64,000 nucleotides of DNA from Takakia lepidozioides (Eukaryota; Streptophyta; Takakiopsida; Takakiales; Takakiaceae), in the NCBI GenBank assembly GCA_030704615.1, contig CM060734.1, positions 17,112,001 to 17,176,000 on the forward strand, given 5' to 3'. Made by a program: the position numbers and the translations under genes. The notes under the pieces are model-generated. The model saw nothing but the letters and a program-made list of their open reading frames with translations. It had not been told where the DNA came from and searched no databases. This document shows positions 21,297 to 32,259 of the stretch, in pieces; positions within the stretch are counted from its first letter, which is position 1, and every line of letters begins with the position of its first letter.

Positions 21297-22272
21297 CCCC
21301 GTTCGGGCGTTGGGCTTCCCTCGGGTGTGCCCTCCGGCGAGATCTCCTGCTCTGGCTCCGTTGAGCTTCTTGTTGTGTCCCTCCCTCCCTCCTGCACAAG
21401 TGCAGAGGGTCAGTTTTCTAGTCTAACATTATCCCCCTCTTACTTTCGTCCATGTCCTCATGGACGTCTTCCTTGCCTTCTCTCTAGGGACCTCTTACGA
21501 CTAGATCTGTTCCCCAGGGTTTCGTTGGGCATTTTCATGGGGCAAAGGTTTGCACTCATCATCGCTTTCATCGGGGCATTGTCTTCATCTTTGCTTCCCC
21601 CACTCGCATGTTGCCCTGTCCAGGATGGCTGGTATCGTTCACCGCGTGACGACGCAGCTTCAAGGGTAGGGCCAGCTGTATCCTCCTACGGAACAAAGTT
21701 CGGGGCTTCACCGTCATTATTTGTCTCACCTTTCTCTTGACCCAACATCTTGCCCCGTTGACAAAGTCTTTGTTCCTCCAAATAGCGCAGTGTAACACTG
21801 GTAGAGATCTCATGTATGGGGTTCTGATTCGTCAAATCAGACAGTTTTTTCCCCGTTGGAACAACCTCTCATCATTTAACGAGTCCCTTAACTCCTCTAT
21901 GGCCTTAGCGTAAACGAGTTCCCATACTGGGTCCATCAGTAGCTCGCGTATGTTACGACTGTTTTTGTGGGGCGATTGTCAGTACTACGGGGAGAGGACC
22001 AGGCTGCCCTGCAGCAACGTTTCGTAGCTGCTTGTGTCTTATCTCCATCAGGCAGTAGAAGCGCAAGGTATAATGTTGGATGCATCCCGTGCCGACATCG
22101 ATCTGCGCATATTCGGCTGGTTCCTTCAACAGTATGTCACATGTGGTGAACCTAAAGGCCATTAGGTCGTGGAGGGTGCCCCTAGTATTGCGCCAATACT
22201 CGTTGAATTCCATTGTCCACACTCCTCGTTGTGGAGGAACTCTCAGCTGGTGGCGAGTCAGTATGATTGTCC
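21297..22272. other. No recognisable gene
   Basis: Overlapping open frames on both strands (for example + 21,225-21,740 and - 21,953-22,288) lack motifs. The region is likely part of the decayed locus at 18.9-23.4 kb. Confidence 0.35.
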
Positions 22273-23382
22273 TCAAAGGAAGGAACAACCCTCGGGTGCC
22301 TGTGGTATGGGGATGGTATATAGTAGGGTCTCTAATGCTAGTAGGTAAGCATTGGGGAGTAAGTAGGCGGGGAAGGCGTCAGGTGGCAACACCGCGGTGT
22401 CAACGAGGTCTACAAAGGAAGAGGGGGGAGGATGTACCTCAGATGGTGGTCGTGTGATTCCTTCCAACGATGGTCTCTCCCTACCTTGAGCTGGGGCGGT
22501 TGCTTCCTGCATTTGGGGCGGCCCTTCCCCTCCTAGTGTTGCTATGCCCATCGTTTTGAGCTCAGGTCTTGGTCTGCGGTTTTTTTTTCTGGCCTTAAGC
22601 CCTCCTTTGGATATTTCCTGTGCAACTTCTTCCCTTTCCTTCCCCAGTGGCGTGGTGTCTGGGTGGGGTACATTAGTCATCGCCCTACCACTATCCAATG
22701 GTAGCAACCCCAATTGCGGGGTGTCCTCAACAATGGGGGGGGGGGGGAGGTGTGTGTCTGGGGAGCGTCGCTGCCACCTCCTGCCTCTTTGAGCTCCTAG
22801 TGGCATGTTTTGGGGAACACTTAGCTCCGCTTCCTTTACTTCTTCCAACAGCAATTGCCCTCCCGCACCTTCGTTTTCCTCCGGGTCCTCGGCCTTCTCA
22901 TAGCCTCCTGGTCATCCGCAGCCTTCTACGAGCGCTCTTGGTTTTGCCGGATGAGACTCGCGGGAATCTTTATCCGCGTGACCCCTTCTTCCTCTTTGTC
23001 TTCCTTGTCGCTGGATAGTGCCTTCGTTGTGTGGAGCGACCCCTCATTTGGCTCGTCCTCCCATACTAGTAAGTCCGATTGCGCTCTCTCCCGTAGGGCC
23101 GAGACTATGAGTCTCCTGGTTTCGATGTCCATCGCCGTCCACTCCCCTGGGACGGGGACAAATTCCTCCCCTTCATCTGTTACACACATGGGGTGTTGAG
23201 GGACCAGGACCGTCCGGGTCCGCCCCCCCCACTGTTTCTCCTGCCTCGGAAAGCGGTTGCCATTTCTTCGCAAATTCCTCAATGTTGCAGGTTAGTTCCT
23301 TGGCCTTCTCCTCTTGGTAGCGGATGATCCCCAACCGCCTCTGGGCAAGTTCCTTGTTCGTAGGAGAGAAGACGTCCTCCAC
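22273..23382 (-). pseudogene. Unknown minus-strand frames broken at G-runs
   Basis: The frame beginning at 23,382 (MEDVFSPTNKELAQRRLG...) runs into a run of eight G (minus strand; C-run at about 23,223-23,230). Past it, a different phase continues sensibly (CVTDEGEEFVPVPGEWTAMD, then a charged helix) to about 22,926. A third segment, 22,854-22,273, is Pro-rich (THLPPPPIVED) and contains a ten-base C/G run at about 22,738-22,747. This pattern suggests one ancestral coding region fractured by homopolymer slippage or sequencing error. No family is recognised. It may belong with the frames at 18.9-20.5 kb. Confidence 0.35.
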
Positions 23383-24186
23383 GCTTATCCCCAGTTCCTC
23401 GTAGAGCTCCTCCAGGCACTGAAATGAAATTAATCACCAGGAATGGGCCCAAGAAGAATAAACAAATGCAGAATAGAAAGACAATAATGCACATACAGGG
23501 CCGGGGAGATGAAATATTCGTTTAAGTACAACATGGCAGTGTGTAAACTGTTGCGATCTAGAGTGACCTTAAGGCGAGGGAGTGTGGTAGAAAGTGGCCG
23601 ATGGTAAGCCTGTAAGTGTGCTAGGTGATATACAGATAGAATATGAGATGAAGTGTTTATGCGAGGCCTCTGTGCCTGTTGAGAGATTTGAGGTAAAACG
23701 GGACTATACTGCAGATTTGCAGAATTTGCGCCAAGTGAATTTATTGAATAGGATGGGACTGCATAGCAATTTGAGAAACAAGATAGATAAATCAAAAGAA
23801 AATTATACTGGTGGAGTAACGCCTAACAAACTTGCAATTGGGTCTGGATGGTTTCAGTATTAGATTAGCAGACTGTGATATGTGCCAGAGACTACACATA
23901 AGCATGGGCGGAGTTCGTAGTGGGGAGGCCTACTGGCACCTGAAGCACGCACTACAGAGGTTGCTGGATTGATATAATATGAGAAGTTCGGTATATAGAG
24001 GGGAGTACGGCTTTGCAGGCAGAGCCGATTATGTTCGACTTGCAGATTAGGGACATCTTTTTGGTTGGCAGTTTTTTTTATAGGCAGTGTGCTGGGGTGA
24101 TGGGAAAGGGGTGGGTGTGGAGAAAGCAGCAAGTACGAGTACAATAGCCTGCAAAGGTGCGGAGAAATTGAGGAGTAGAGGACTGC
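23383..24186. other. No recognisable gene
   Basis: Only weak open frames on either strand. A minus-strand frame of 311 codons (23,860-24,795) overlaps here, is low in charged residues and rich in Tyr/Ser/Leu/His, and crosses a tandem duplication. I do not support it as a gene. Confidence 0.4.
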
Positions 24187-24362
24187 TCGATGGGGCAATT
24201 TCCCCAGAACATAATAGGATATGTCACAATCGAGTATAGTGAAAATATTCTTGTGCATTGTGTGGAAGACTACTGGATGGGGCAATTTCCCCATAACATA
24301 ATAGGATATGTCACAATTGAGTATAGTGAAAATATTCTTGTGCATTGTGTGGAGGAGTTGAC
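24187..24362 (+). repeat. 87-bp tandem duplication
   Basis: The block tggggcaatttcccca.aaca, then taataggatatgtcacaat.gagtatag and tgaaaatattcttgtgcattgtgtggaaga, begins at 24,191 and again at 24,278. Only a few bases differ. The period is a multiple of three, so frames stay open through it. Confidence 0.92.
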
Positions 24363-25333
24363 CTATACTCGGAGAGTATGGAGAATATGGCCAACATTGC
24401 AATGCCTCCACTTCCACCTTAAGTAACCAGTAGACCGGAATAACATGTGTAAAGGTAGAATATGATGCAGGGCTCAAGTCATATGGTAACAGATATATAA
24501 GCAAGTTTAGCTTATTACAACTTTGTTTAAAGCTAAAACATAACAGCATCGGTGTGCATGGGGAAGTAGAATTTTGTAAATAAGGCGAGTTATAGTCACT
24601 CACTAATTTATGATCATGACCTGGGTTGGCAGCTGCGGTGACATAGAATGGGGTGATAGGGAAATAATAAAGAGAGGAGTCTGGGCAATGCAGCAAGCAA
24701 TAGGTTAAACTACAGTACTGATAATAATATTTGAGATGCTGACAAGAGTGATCCCCCAGGCATTGTGTGAGATGAGCTGATGTTGTTGGGGACATACTGG
24801 AGGCACGTCTATGTTCAGATGTGTTGACACTTCAGAAATTAGATGTTCCGTTGTGCCCTGCACAGAACTTGTCATGTCATAATCTGTGTGGAAATCCTAG
24901 TATAAAACAAGCAGAGTATATGTCTAGCATTAGGCCACCATGAGCTTGCTTTTCTTTCCAAGGGTAGAGTGGACGCCATTGAAGGCCTGCGTAGGTTGAG
25001 CAACATAACTTGGCATGTACGCTTATTCTGAAGTACTGCACAAAGGAAGGCTGACCTGATTGAGTAGATCACCACAAGTTTTTTCGGAGTTCCATGAGGT
25101 ATGAGGTAGAGACATTCCCGTATAGCAATGCAGAAGGATGTTGGAGATAGAAGTGGCTGATACATATAGGATATGCTCTGTTTGCCTTGAGTAGGTGCCA
25201 TCAAGCTTCTAGAACCCCTATCCAGTGTTCTGCCCTTGAGATTTCTGTTTGGCCTCTTATTGATAATCCATGCCTGCAATACACAACAAGCTGTCCCATG
25301 TCTCGAAGTGTCTCAAAGTGTTGGTTTATTACC
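24363..25333. other. Target locus of the chromovirus insertion; no gene recognised
   Basis: Non-coding as far as I can tell. This sequence resumes at 32,260 after the inserted retrotransposon: the CACAG at 25,334-25,338 is repeated at 32,255-32,259. Confidence 0.45.
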
Positions 25334-25338
25334 CACAG

Positions 25339-26035
25339 TGCCGCGGCCCTTTGCCTTGAGGGCAGGGGGTCGGGACACAAGAGGGGCTGCCCCTGTGGTG
25401 GGGGCAGTGGCAACAATAGATGCGGGGGTTGAAGCACCCTTGAGTGCCCAAGGCAATCAAGGAGGCGGAGGCGCTCACTAGGTGGAGCCCAACACACCGG
25501 GTTGCGGTGGGGGTGGTGGTAGCTTAGTGGGACTTAGTGGGGGTGGCATAGGACTCACCATGGGGGCGGAGACCTTGTGGTGGGAGTCGTGGGGAGTCTT
25601 GGGACTCATCACGGTCCAATGGGCCGTGGTGGGTGGGCCAAGACTCACCGGGAGTCGAGGGTTTTCGTGGTGGTTCGCCATAAAAGGATGGTGTTGTTTG
25701 TGAAACCCCCGCGGACAGTCACAGAAGTATATATAGGGAGTAGTAACCCCGAGAACGGTGCAAGCCCGTTGGTGACAAAAAACTAGTGAGTAAGCGTGCG
25801 AGCCGGAAAGCGACCAAGGTGTGGGGAGCTGTTCCGGACTGCCATCGACCAAAGGGAATTTCCACTTGGCTCAAATTGAGAGAGGGTCTCGTGGAGGGGA
25901 AAAGGGGGACCGTTATGTCCCGGTGAGCAGCCGAAGCTCCGAGTTGGCCTGACGACCAGTTTGGGAGTTAGGCGCGCGCATCAAAGCGAGTAACTATGAC
26001 TTGAAGGGGAGCTTACCGAAGTGAGGTGTGCGACA
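25339..26035 (+). repeat. 5' LTR of the chromovirus
   Basis: Begins TGCCGCGG (the 3' LTR has TGTCGCGG) and ends GTGCGACA. A TATATATA promoter box sits at 25,728-25,735. Relative to the 3' LTR it lacks 15 bp (ttccacgaggggtgg-type segment near 25,517) and has scattered substitutions. GT-rich with many 'gtggtggg' and 'gggactca' runs. Confidence 0.95.
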
Positions 26036-26037
26036 CT

Positions 26038-26049
26038 TGGTATCAGAGC
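26038..26049 (+). promoter_or_regulatory. Primer-binding site for initiator Met tRNA
   Basis: TGGTATCAGAGC lies two bases after the 5' LTR end. It is complementary to the 3' end of plant initiator methionyl-tRNA (…GCTCTGATACCA), the commonest primer for plant LTR retrotransposons. Confidence 0.96.
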
Positions 26050-26090
26050 TTAGAGTTCAGTACGCAATCGTCCTTCAGATCGGCCTCATC

Positions 26091-27157
26091 ATGGGGTCGG
26101 GCAAGCCAAAGCGAAAGCGGAACGGCCCGAAAGATGATGATCCTGGTGAGCCCGATGGGGGCGACGTGTCACCGAAGCGGCAATTTGAGGAGGCGATTCA
26201 TGCTTTTGAAAGTGAGGCCGCCCAAGAACAGGAGGAATCTGGGGAGTTGGAGCCCGAGGACCTCCCGGAGGCTCCGCCAGACCAACAGATGCCTCCCATG
26301 CCAGCAACCTTTTGGGAAGGATTGTTGGCGCAGTTTGGCGGGACGTTGAAAAACGTGTTGAAGGCGGCTAATGTCACTCCCACTAAGGCAAAGTTTAAGG
26401 TGAAGCCTAAGGAACCCGACCCCTTTGAGGGCGTCTGACATCGGAAGGCACTCAACACCTGGCTCTTGGAGCTGGAGCAGTACTTCCGGGCGGCCAAGTT
26501 GAGTGACGAGGATCGGGTGGAAGTGGCTCCCACCTATTTGAGGGGCTATGCTCAACAATGGTGGCAGAAACGCCTTCACGACCAAGGTCCAAACCCGGAA
26601 ACCTTGAGCTGGAGTGGGTTCAAGGAACTTATGAAGAGACAGTTTGTGCCCATCAACGCGTCCTGGCTCGCCCGGGACAAGATGAGGAATTTGAAGCAAA
26701 CGGATGACATTTGGGGATATGTTCAGGCTTTCAATGTGCTGTTGCTCGAAGTCATGGACATGGTTGAACCAGAAATGGTCTTCAACTTTGTGGCGGGACT
26801 GGGGCCAGGCGGAAGTTGGAGGAGAAGCCACCTAAGACTTTGAACGAGGCAATTGAGAAGGCTGAATGTTTCTAGGATGTCCCTAGGGGCGAAAGACAAG
26901 GCCGTACGGAGCTGAACCACAAGAAGACCCGGCGAGAGGGTGACTCCTTCCGACCGGAAAAGAAGTGGGATAGGCCACGCGGCGACAATGGCACGTGGAA
27001 ATCGAAGGGAGGGCCTTCACACGTCAAGGCGGCACCCGGTGCTCCGAAATGAAAGTCAGGTGCGGCGGCTTATGGCGGACAGAAGGCGACCTTCGATGGA
27101 GTGTGCTTTAATTGCGAGGAGCCCGGGCACATGGCCAAGAAGTGCACGAAACCCCGA
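26091..27157 (+). pseudogene. Chromovirus gag (matrix/capsid and zinc knuckle), broken
   Basis: Starts at ATG 26,091 (MGSGKPKRKRNG...), with an acidic, Pro-rich N-terminus. The retrotransposon gag capsid fold begins after 26,438 (WLLELEQYFRAAKLSDEDR ... YAQQWWQKRL) and the same frame is interrupted by TGA at 26,436, one C-to-T step from CGA. A frameshift near 26,811 moves the frame, followed by TAG at about 26,873 and TGA at about 27,050. The nucleocapsid CCHC knuckle [14 protein letters not shown] is at about 27,101-27,145. Gag normally packages the RNA and forms the particle; this copy cannot make the intact protein. Confidence 0.9.
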
Positions 27158-30107
27158 CAATTGAACATGACTCGGGCGGCCACGGAGCTGTCCGAAGATT
27201 CCATTAGCCGCTTGGTGGAGGCGGTGGTCGCCAAGACTTGCAAGGTAGGCAACTACTCTTGTGAGTTGTATCAAGAAACTGACGCCTTATGTAAAGGGAA
27301 TCAGTTAATGTTTGTGAATGGGATAATCTCCGGAACTAACGTGTCGTTGTTGGTGGACACAAGAGCGTCACACTACTTCATAACACCGGCAACGGCACGG
27401 AAGCTGGGGCTCCCGACAAGTGATGTGGGGGCCTCCATTGAAGTGCGTTCTGCCAAAGGAGAACCACAATTGGCGACGAGGTTGGCATTCGATGTTCCTC
27501 TTCAGCTCGGGAGTTGGGAGGGACGTGAGAACTTCACCATTTGCGAGATCGATGGAGTGGATCTCATTTTGGGGATGACATTTTTGAGCAAATCCGAAGC
27601 GGTCATAGATGGCCGCAAGAGAATAGTCACGCTACCGTGTGGGAATGGTGGCGAAGTTTTAAGAGTGTCGGAAACGCCCAACCCAGTGGGAGGGCGAATA
27701 AACCTGCTGTCAGCACAGGAGTGGGCCATGGAGGGGCCATACGAGCCCCATTTTTTGCTTTACGTAAGACAAGTGAAGGGGGAAGGCGATAGGGAGCCGA
27801 GCCCAGATTGGATCAAGGGGATTTTGGAGAAACACCAAGATGTGATGCCGGAGGATTTACCAAGTGGCTTGCCACCGCGAAGAGGAGTTGACCACAAGAT
27901 TGAGGTGATACCGGGATCGGAGCCGCCTGCCAAGGCGCCCTACCAGTTGAGCCACAGAGAATTGGTCGAGCTGAAGGCTCAGCTCAAGGATCTAATGTCA
28001 AAGGGGTACATCCGGCCGAGTAAGTCACCCTACGGAGCCCCGGTGCTATTCGCAGACAAGAAAGATGGGATGCTGTGGATGTGTGTCGATTACAGGACTC
28101 TAAATAAGGTGACTATCAAGAACCGGTACCCTTTGCCAAGGATCGACGACCTCTTTGATCGGTTGGCAGGAGCGAAGTATTTCAGCCGGATCGATTTGCG
28201 CTCCGAATATCATCAGATCCGAGTGGCGGAAGGAGATGAGGAGAAGACCGCGTGCAAGACAAGATATGGTTCGTATGAGTTCTTGGTGATGCTTTTTGGG
28301 CTCACCAACGCCCCCGCGATCTTTAGCACGCTAATGAACAGTCTTTTCCAGGAGTGGTTAGATGATTTTGTGATCGTATACATCGACGACATCCTGGTGT
28401 ACTCGAAAACAAAGGAAGAGCACCTGGAGCACCTCAAAAAGGTGTTCCAGAAATTGCGGGAAGGGAAGCCGTATGCCAAAGCTTCAAAGTGCGAATCGGG
28501 GTCACAAAAATAGAGTTCCTGGGGCATGTGATTACACAGGATGGGATCAAAATGGATGACAGAAAGGTGAGGGCGATCTTGGACTGGGAGCCTCCGACTT
28601 CGGTCCAGGGAGTGCGATCCTTCCTAGGACTCGCCTCCTATTACCGGAAGTATGTGAGAAATTTTGCCAAGATCGCGGGGCCGCTGTCAAATCTTCTGTG
28701 TAAATCCAAAGTCTGGGTATGGAACACCTTTTGTGGCCAAGCTTTTGCCGAGTTGAAGCAGCGGATGGCGGAAGCTCCAGTCCTCAAAATCTCGGAGTTC
28801 GACCGTCCATTTGAGATTCATACGGATGCGTCGGACTTCACAATAGGGGGTGTGCTCATGCAAGATGGACGTCCAGTGGCTTACAAAAGTAAGAAACTGA
28901 ACGAAGTGGAGCGAAGGTGGCCTACGCACGAGAAAGAAATGAAGGCGGTGGTGCATTGCCTTGAGCTTTGGCGCCACTATGTTGGTTCCAACCCGATAAA
29001 GATGTTCACGGACAATGTCTCGGTGAAGTATTTTGCCACGCAGCCTAAGTTGTCCCCAAAAACAACTTAGGTGGCAAGACACTTTGGCGGTGTTCGACGT
29101 GGATATCCAGTACAAACCGGGACGAGACAATGTGGTGGCCTATGCTTTAAGTAGAAAGCAGCGGCTCATGTTGGTGTACAGGGGCGAGACGACGCTCTAA
29201 AGGAAGGCTTACCAGAAGGATGAGATGACGAAGTCCGTGATGTGGGACTTGAGGATGGGGGTTAAATCACAGTTCCACTTGCACAATGGACTGCTTCGGT
29301 ACAAGCAAAAGCGCCTCTACGTGCCGAAGGGATGGATCAGAGATAGTCTCCTGAGAGAATGCCACGATGGCCCGCTTACGGGCCACGGCGGAGCCAAGCG
29401 CACCGCGACACTCTTGAAGAAAGAGTATTTCTGGCCCAAGCTGAGGGAGGAGGCCAAGGAGTATGTCAAGACATGCACCACATGCCAACAAAACCGGAGT
29501 GAGTACAAAAATCAAGCGGGGCTGTTACAACCCTTGCCGATTCCAGAGGGGGTCTGGGAAAATGTCTCGATGGATTTCATGACCGTTATGCCGCTGTCAG
29601 AAGGATTCGATGCAATCATGGTGGTGGTGGATAGGTTCAATAAAATGGGCCATTTCATCCCCACCAAGGAGACGGCAACATTGCAGGAGACAGGGCGACT
29701 TTACTTCGCCCACGTCTTCAAGCATCATGGACTCCCGAAGGATATTGTCTCGGACCGCGATCCAAAGTTTACAAGTAAATTTTGGAAGGCACTTTGGAAG
29801 AAAATGGGGACGAGGCTCAAGATGAGCACCGCCTTCCGACCTACGACGGACGGCCAAACGAAAATGGTGAATTCCGTGGTGAAGCAGATCTTGCGGAATT
29901 ACGTGTCGGCAGACCAATCGGACTGGGTGGAGCACTTGGATATGGTAGAGTTCTGTTATAATAACACAAAACACTCCGCAACGGGAGTTTCCCCTTTCGT
30001 ATTGGCCTATGGAAAAGCACCTTTGGTGCCGACAAGTTGGGCCGCCCAAGATGTTGAGGAACCGGCAACAGCAACGGTGCTGGAAGAACGCGACTTTTGT
30101 TGAAGCT
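27158..30107 (+). pseudogene. Chromovirus pol: protease, RT, RNase H, integrase, broken
   Basis: Protease: [11 protein letters not shown] at about 27,350, where the usual D-T/S-G-A has Arg in place of Gly. RT (about 27,900-28,500): [32 protein letters not shown] (Gly of the usual SGYHQ is Glu), [10 protein letters not shown], and an intact catalytic YIDDI. A frameshift near 28,490 leads to the RT thumb/connection and RNase H (HTDASDFTIGGVL, ... TDN). A further shift near 29,060 and a TAA near 29,199 precede integrase: HHCC finger (RECHDGPLTGHGG ... CTTCQ), core MDFM ... SDRDPKF, but TDGQTKMVN has Lys where the third catalytic residue (Glu) belongs. Several of these changes are G-to-A or C-to-T. 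Inactive. Confidence 0.94.
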
Positions 30108-30635
30108 CGCAAAGTACAACATTGCCAAAGCTAGGAAACGGTATGAACGGCAGACAAATCGCGAGCGGAGGGAAGTTAAGTTTGAGGCTGGCACGGAGGT
30201 CTGGTTGAACATCAAGAATTTCCGACTACCTCCGGAAGTGAGTCCGAAGTTCGTACCTCCGTATGCGGGACCCTTTCGCATCCGGAAGGTTATAAATGAG
30301 GATGTGTATGAATTGGAGCTACCGACAAACAGCAAGGTGCATCCGCTATTCCACGTCTTTTTTTTAAGCCTTACTTCAAAGATGAAGCGCGTCCGAATTG
30401 ACATCAAGTGTTGTGTCCGCCACCTGTGCTGTTGGATCATGAAAATGAACCGGAGTACAAGGTGGAGGCATTGCTTAAGTTGAGGAGGTTCAAGAATCGG
30501 GAAACGGAGTATCTCATGAAATGGAAGGGCTATCATCATGTGGAGGCATCTTGGGTGCGTGCCTCAGAAATGGGAAACGCATCCGAGGCAGTTGCAGCTT
30601 TTGAAGGGCGACCTCAAAAGCAGAAGAAGCGTTGA
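30108..30635 (+). pseudogene. Integrase C-terminal region with chromodomain, frameshifted
   Basis: After a shift near 30,100 the frame continues with VKFEAGTEVWLNIKNF and PPYAGPFRIRKV, the GPY/F module of Gypsy integrases. A T-run at about 30,357-30,366 (eight or more T) breaks the frame at HVFFLSLT where the minus-strand copy at 63.7 kb reads HVSLLKPYF. The third frame carries the chromodomain VEALLKLRRFKNRETEYLMK, WKGYHHVEASWV, ending at 30,635 in a Lys/Arg tail. Chromodomains of this class direct integration to heterochromatin. Confidence 0.93.
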
Positions 30636-31542
30636 TGGGGACATCAACCTTGGATCGTGGGGGAGGAAATGCATGCTTAGCCCGGCTTAGCTAGCTCAGG
30701 AATCCGAAATTGTAAAAACTTGTGTTGTACAAATTTTGTTATAAATGAAATGGTTTCCAAATGTTGTGCGTCCTATTTTGTTTGGAATGGTGATGCATGG
30801 TATGGTTGGTTAGTGTGTAGAATGCATGCTAGCTTACAAAAGTGGGAGAGGTAAATTGGATTAATCGTGTGTTTGCGTAGTGCCGAAATCGGGTGACTCC
30901 CATCCAAGGGGCAAGGAAACTTGCGCCTTCTTTAGGAGTTCACGTGCTAGTGCGCACATGGCGCGTGCGCGTACTATAACTGCGCTACCAAGGGGGTTGC
31001 CTTGTAGTGCGGGCTAACGCGAAAGCTATGTGCTTCCGTTCATGTACTATAATCGTGTAGCCTCGGGACGAAGTCGTAGTGCGGCTTCGGCGTGTTTCCG
31101 TACCTCAAGCCAGCATTCCAAGGCGGACCCAATTGTAGTGATTGGGGCGCACGGTTGGTTCCAGATTATCTTCCTAGTCAAAAAGGGGTTCAAGGTGAAC
31201 CCTTGCTCAAGGTGATGCCAAAAGCGGCATCATGAGCGGTCGCAATCAATGTTGTTGCAGTAAGGCAATTCGATCCTCGGGGAGGATCGTTTCTTGACCT
31301 TGAAGTAGGCCAAGAAGAGTGCACTGGGTGGAGCTTGAGAGGCTCCACCCTTGGCCGGGACTTGGAGGAAGTCGGCCGAACTAGCTAGTGGAGAGTAGAG
31401 TCAAGTGGGGGTTTGGTTCTTTGCCATGGGACGCCATGGTACGGAAACAAACTCCTTGATGTGGGACGCCACAACTTGGATGTTCGTTTCTACAAAATGG
31501 ACAAGTCGATGATGACATCGACTCCATGTTGGTAGGGGTGTG
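30636..31542 (+). other. Long 3' non-coding region of the chromovirus
   Basis: About 900 bp between the chromodomain stop and the 3' LTR has no open frame of note. The same sequence is found in reverse at 62,610-63,509 of the second element, so it is a true part of the family. A short purine-rich tract (ggtagggg, about 31,531-31,538) just before the LTR is the candidate polypurine tract. Confidence 0.8.
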
Positions 31543-32254
31543 TGTCGCGGCCCTTTGCCTTGAGGGCAGGGGGTCGGGACACAAGAGGGGCTGCCCTTGT
31601 GGTGGGAGCAGTGGCAACAATAGATGCGGGGGTTGAAGCACCCTTGAGTGCCCAAGGCACTCAAGGAAGCGGAGGCGCTCACTAGGTGGAGCCCAACACA
31701 CCGGGTTGCGGTGGGGGTGGTTCCACGAGGGGTGGTGGTAGCTTAGTGGGACTTAGTGGGGGTGGCATAGGACTCACCATGGGGCGGAGACCTTGTGGTG
31801 GGAGTCGTGGGGAGTCTTGGGACTCATCACGGTCCAATGGGGCCGTGGTGGGTGGGCCAAGACTCACCGGGAGTCGAGGGTTTTCGTGGTGGTTCGCCAT
31901 AAAAGGATGGTGTTGTTTGTGAAACCCCCGCGGACAGTCACAGAAGTATATATAGGAAGTAGTAACCCCGAGAACGGTGCAAGCCCGTTGGTGACCGAAA
32001 ACTAGTGAGTAAGTGTGCGAGCCGGATAGCGACCAAGGTGTGGGGAGCTGTTCCGGACTGCCATCGACCAAAGGGAATTTCCACTTGGCTCAAATTGAGA
32101 GAGGGTCTCGTGGAGGGGAAAAGGGGGACCGTTATGTCCCGGTGAGCAGCAGAAGCTCCGAGTTGGCCCGGCGGCCAGTTTGGGAGTTAGGCGCGCGCAT
32201 CAAAGCGAGTAACTATGACTTGAAGCGAAGCTTACCGAAGTGAGGTGCGCGACA
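31543..32254 (+). repeat. 3' LTR of the chromovirus
   Basis: Runs from TGTCGCGG to GCGCGACA, 712 bp. The TATATATA box is at 31,947-31,954. Nearly identical to the 5' LTR apart from scattered substitutions and a 15-bp segment present only here. Confidence 0.95.
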
Positions 32255-32259
32255 CACAG

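Larger units (their letters stand above)
25334..32259 (+). mobile_element. Complete chromovirus-type Ty3/Gypsy LTR retrotransposon with target duplication
   Basis: The element spans 25,339-32,254 (6,916 bp) and is flanked by the 5-bp direct repeat CACAG at 25,334-25,338 and 32,255-32,259, the expected target duplication size. The LTRs have the short inverted ends TG(T/C)CGCG and (T/C)GCGACA (TG...CA). Internal order is primer site, gag, protease, RT, RNase H, integrase, chromodomain, which is the chromovirus branch of Ty3/Gypsy. Structure is complete but coding is broken: nonsense in gag (26,436, 26,873, 27,050), frameshifts near 26,811, 28,490, 29,060, 30,100 and 30,362, and lost catalytic residues. 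It can no longer move on its own. The two LTRs are very similar, so the insertion appears fairly recent. Confidence 0.96.

Noticed and set aside
23860-24795. 311-codon minus-strand frame
   Set aside because: Low-complexity Tyr/Ser/His/Leu composition, crosses a recent tandem duplication, no motif.
31686-32071. Gly- or Pro-rich frames in the LTRs (also at 25.5, 33.9 and 62.1 kb)
   Set aside because: They recur at each LTR copy and reflect GT-rich LTR sequence, not a protein.
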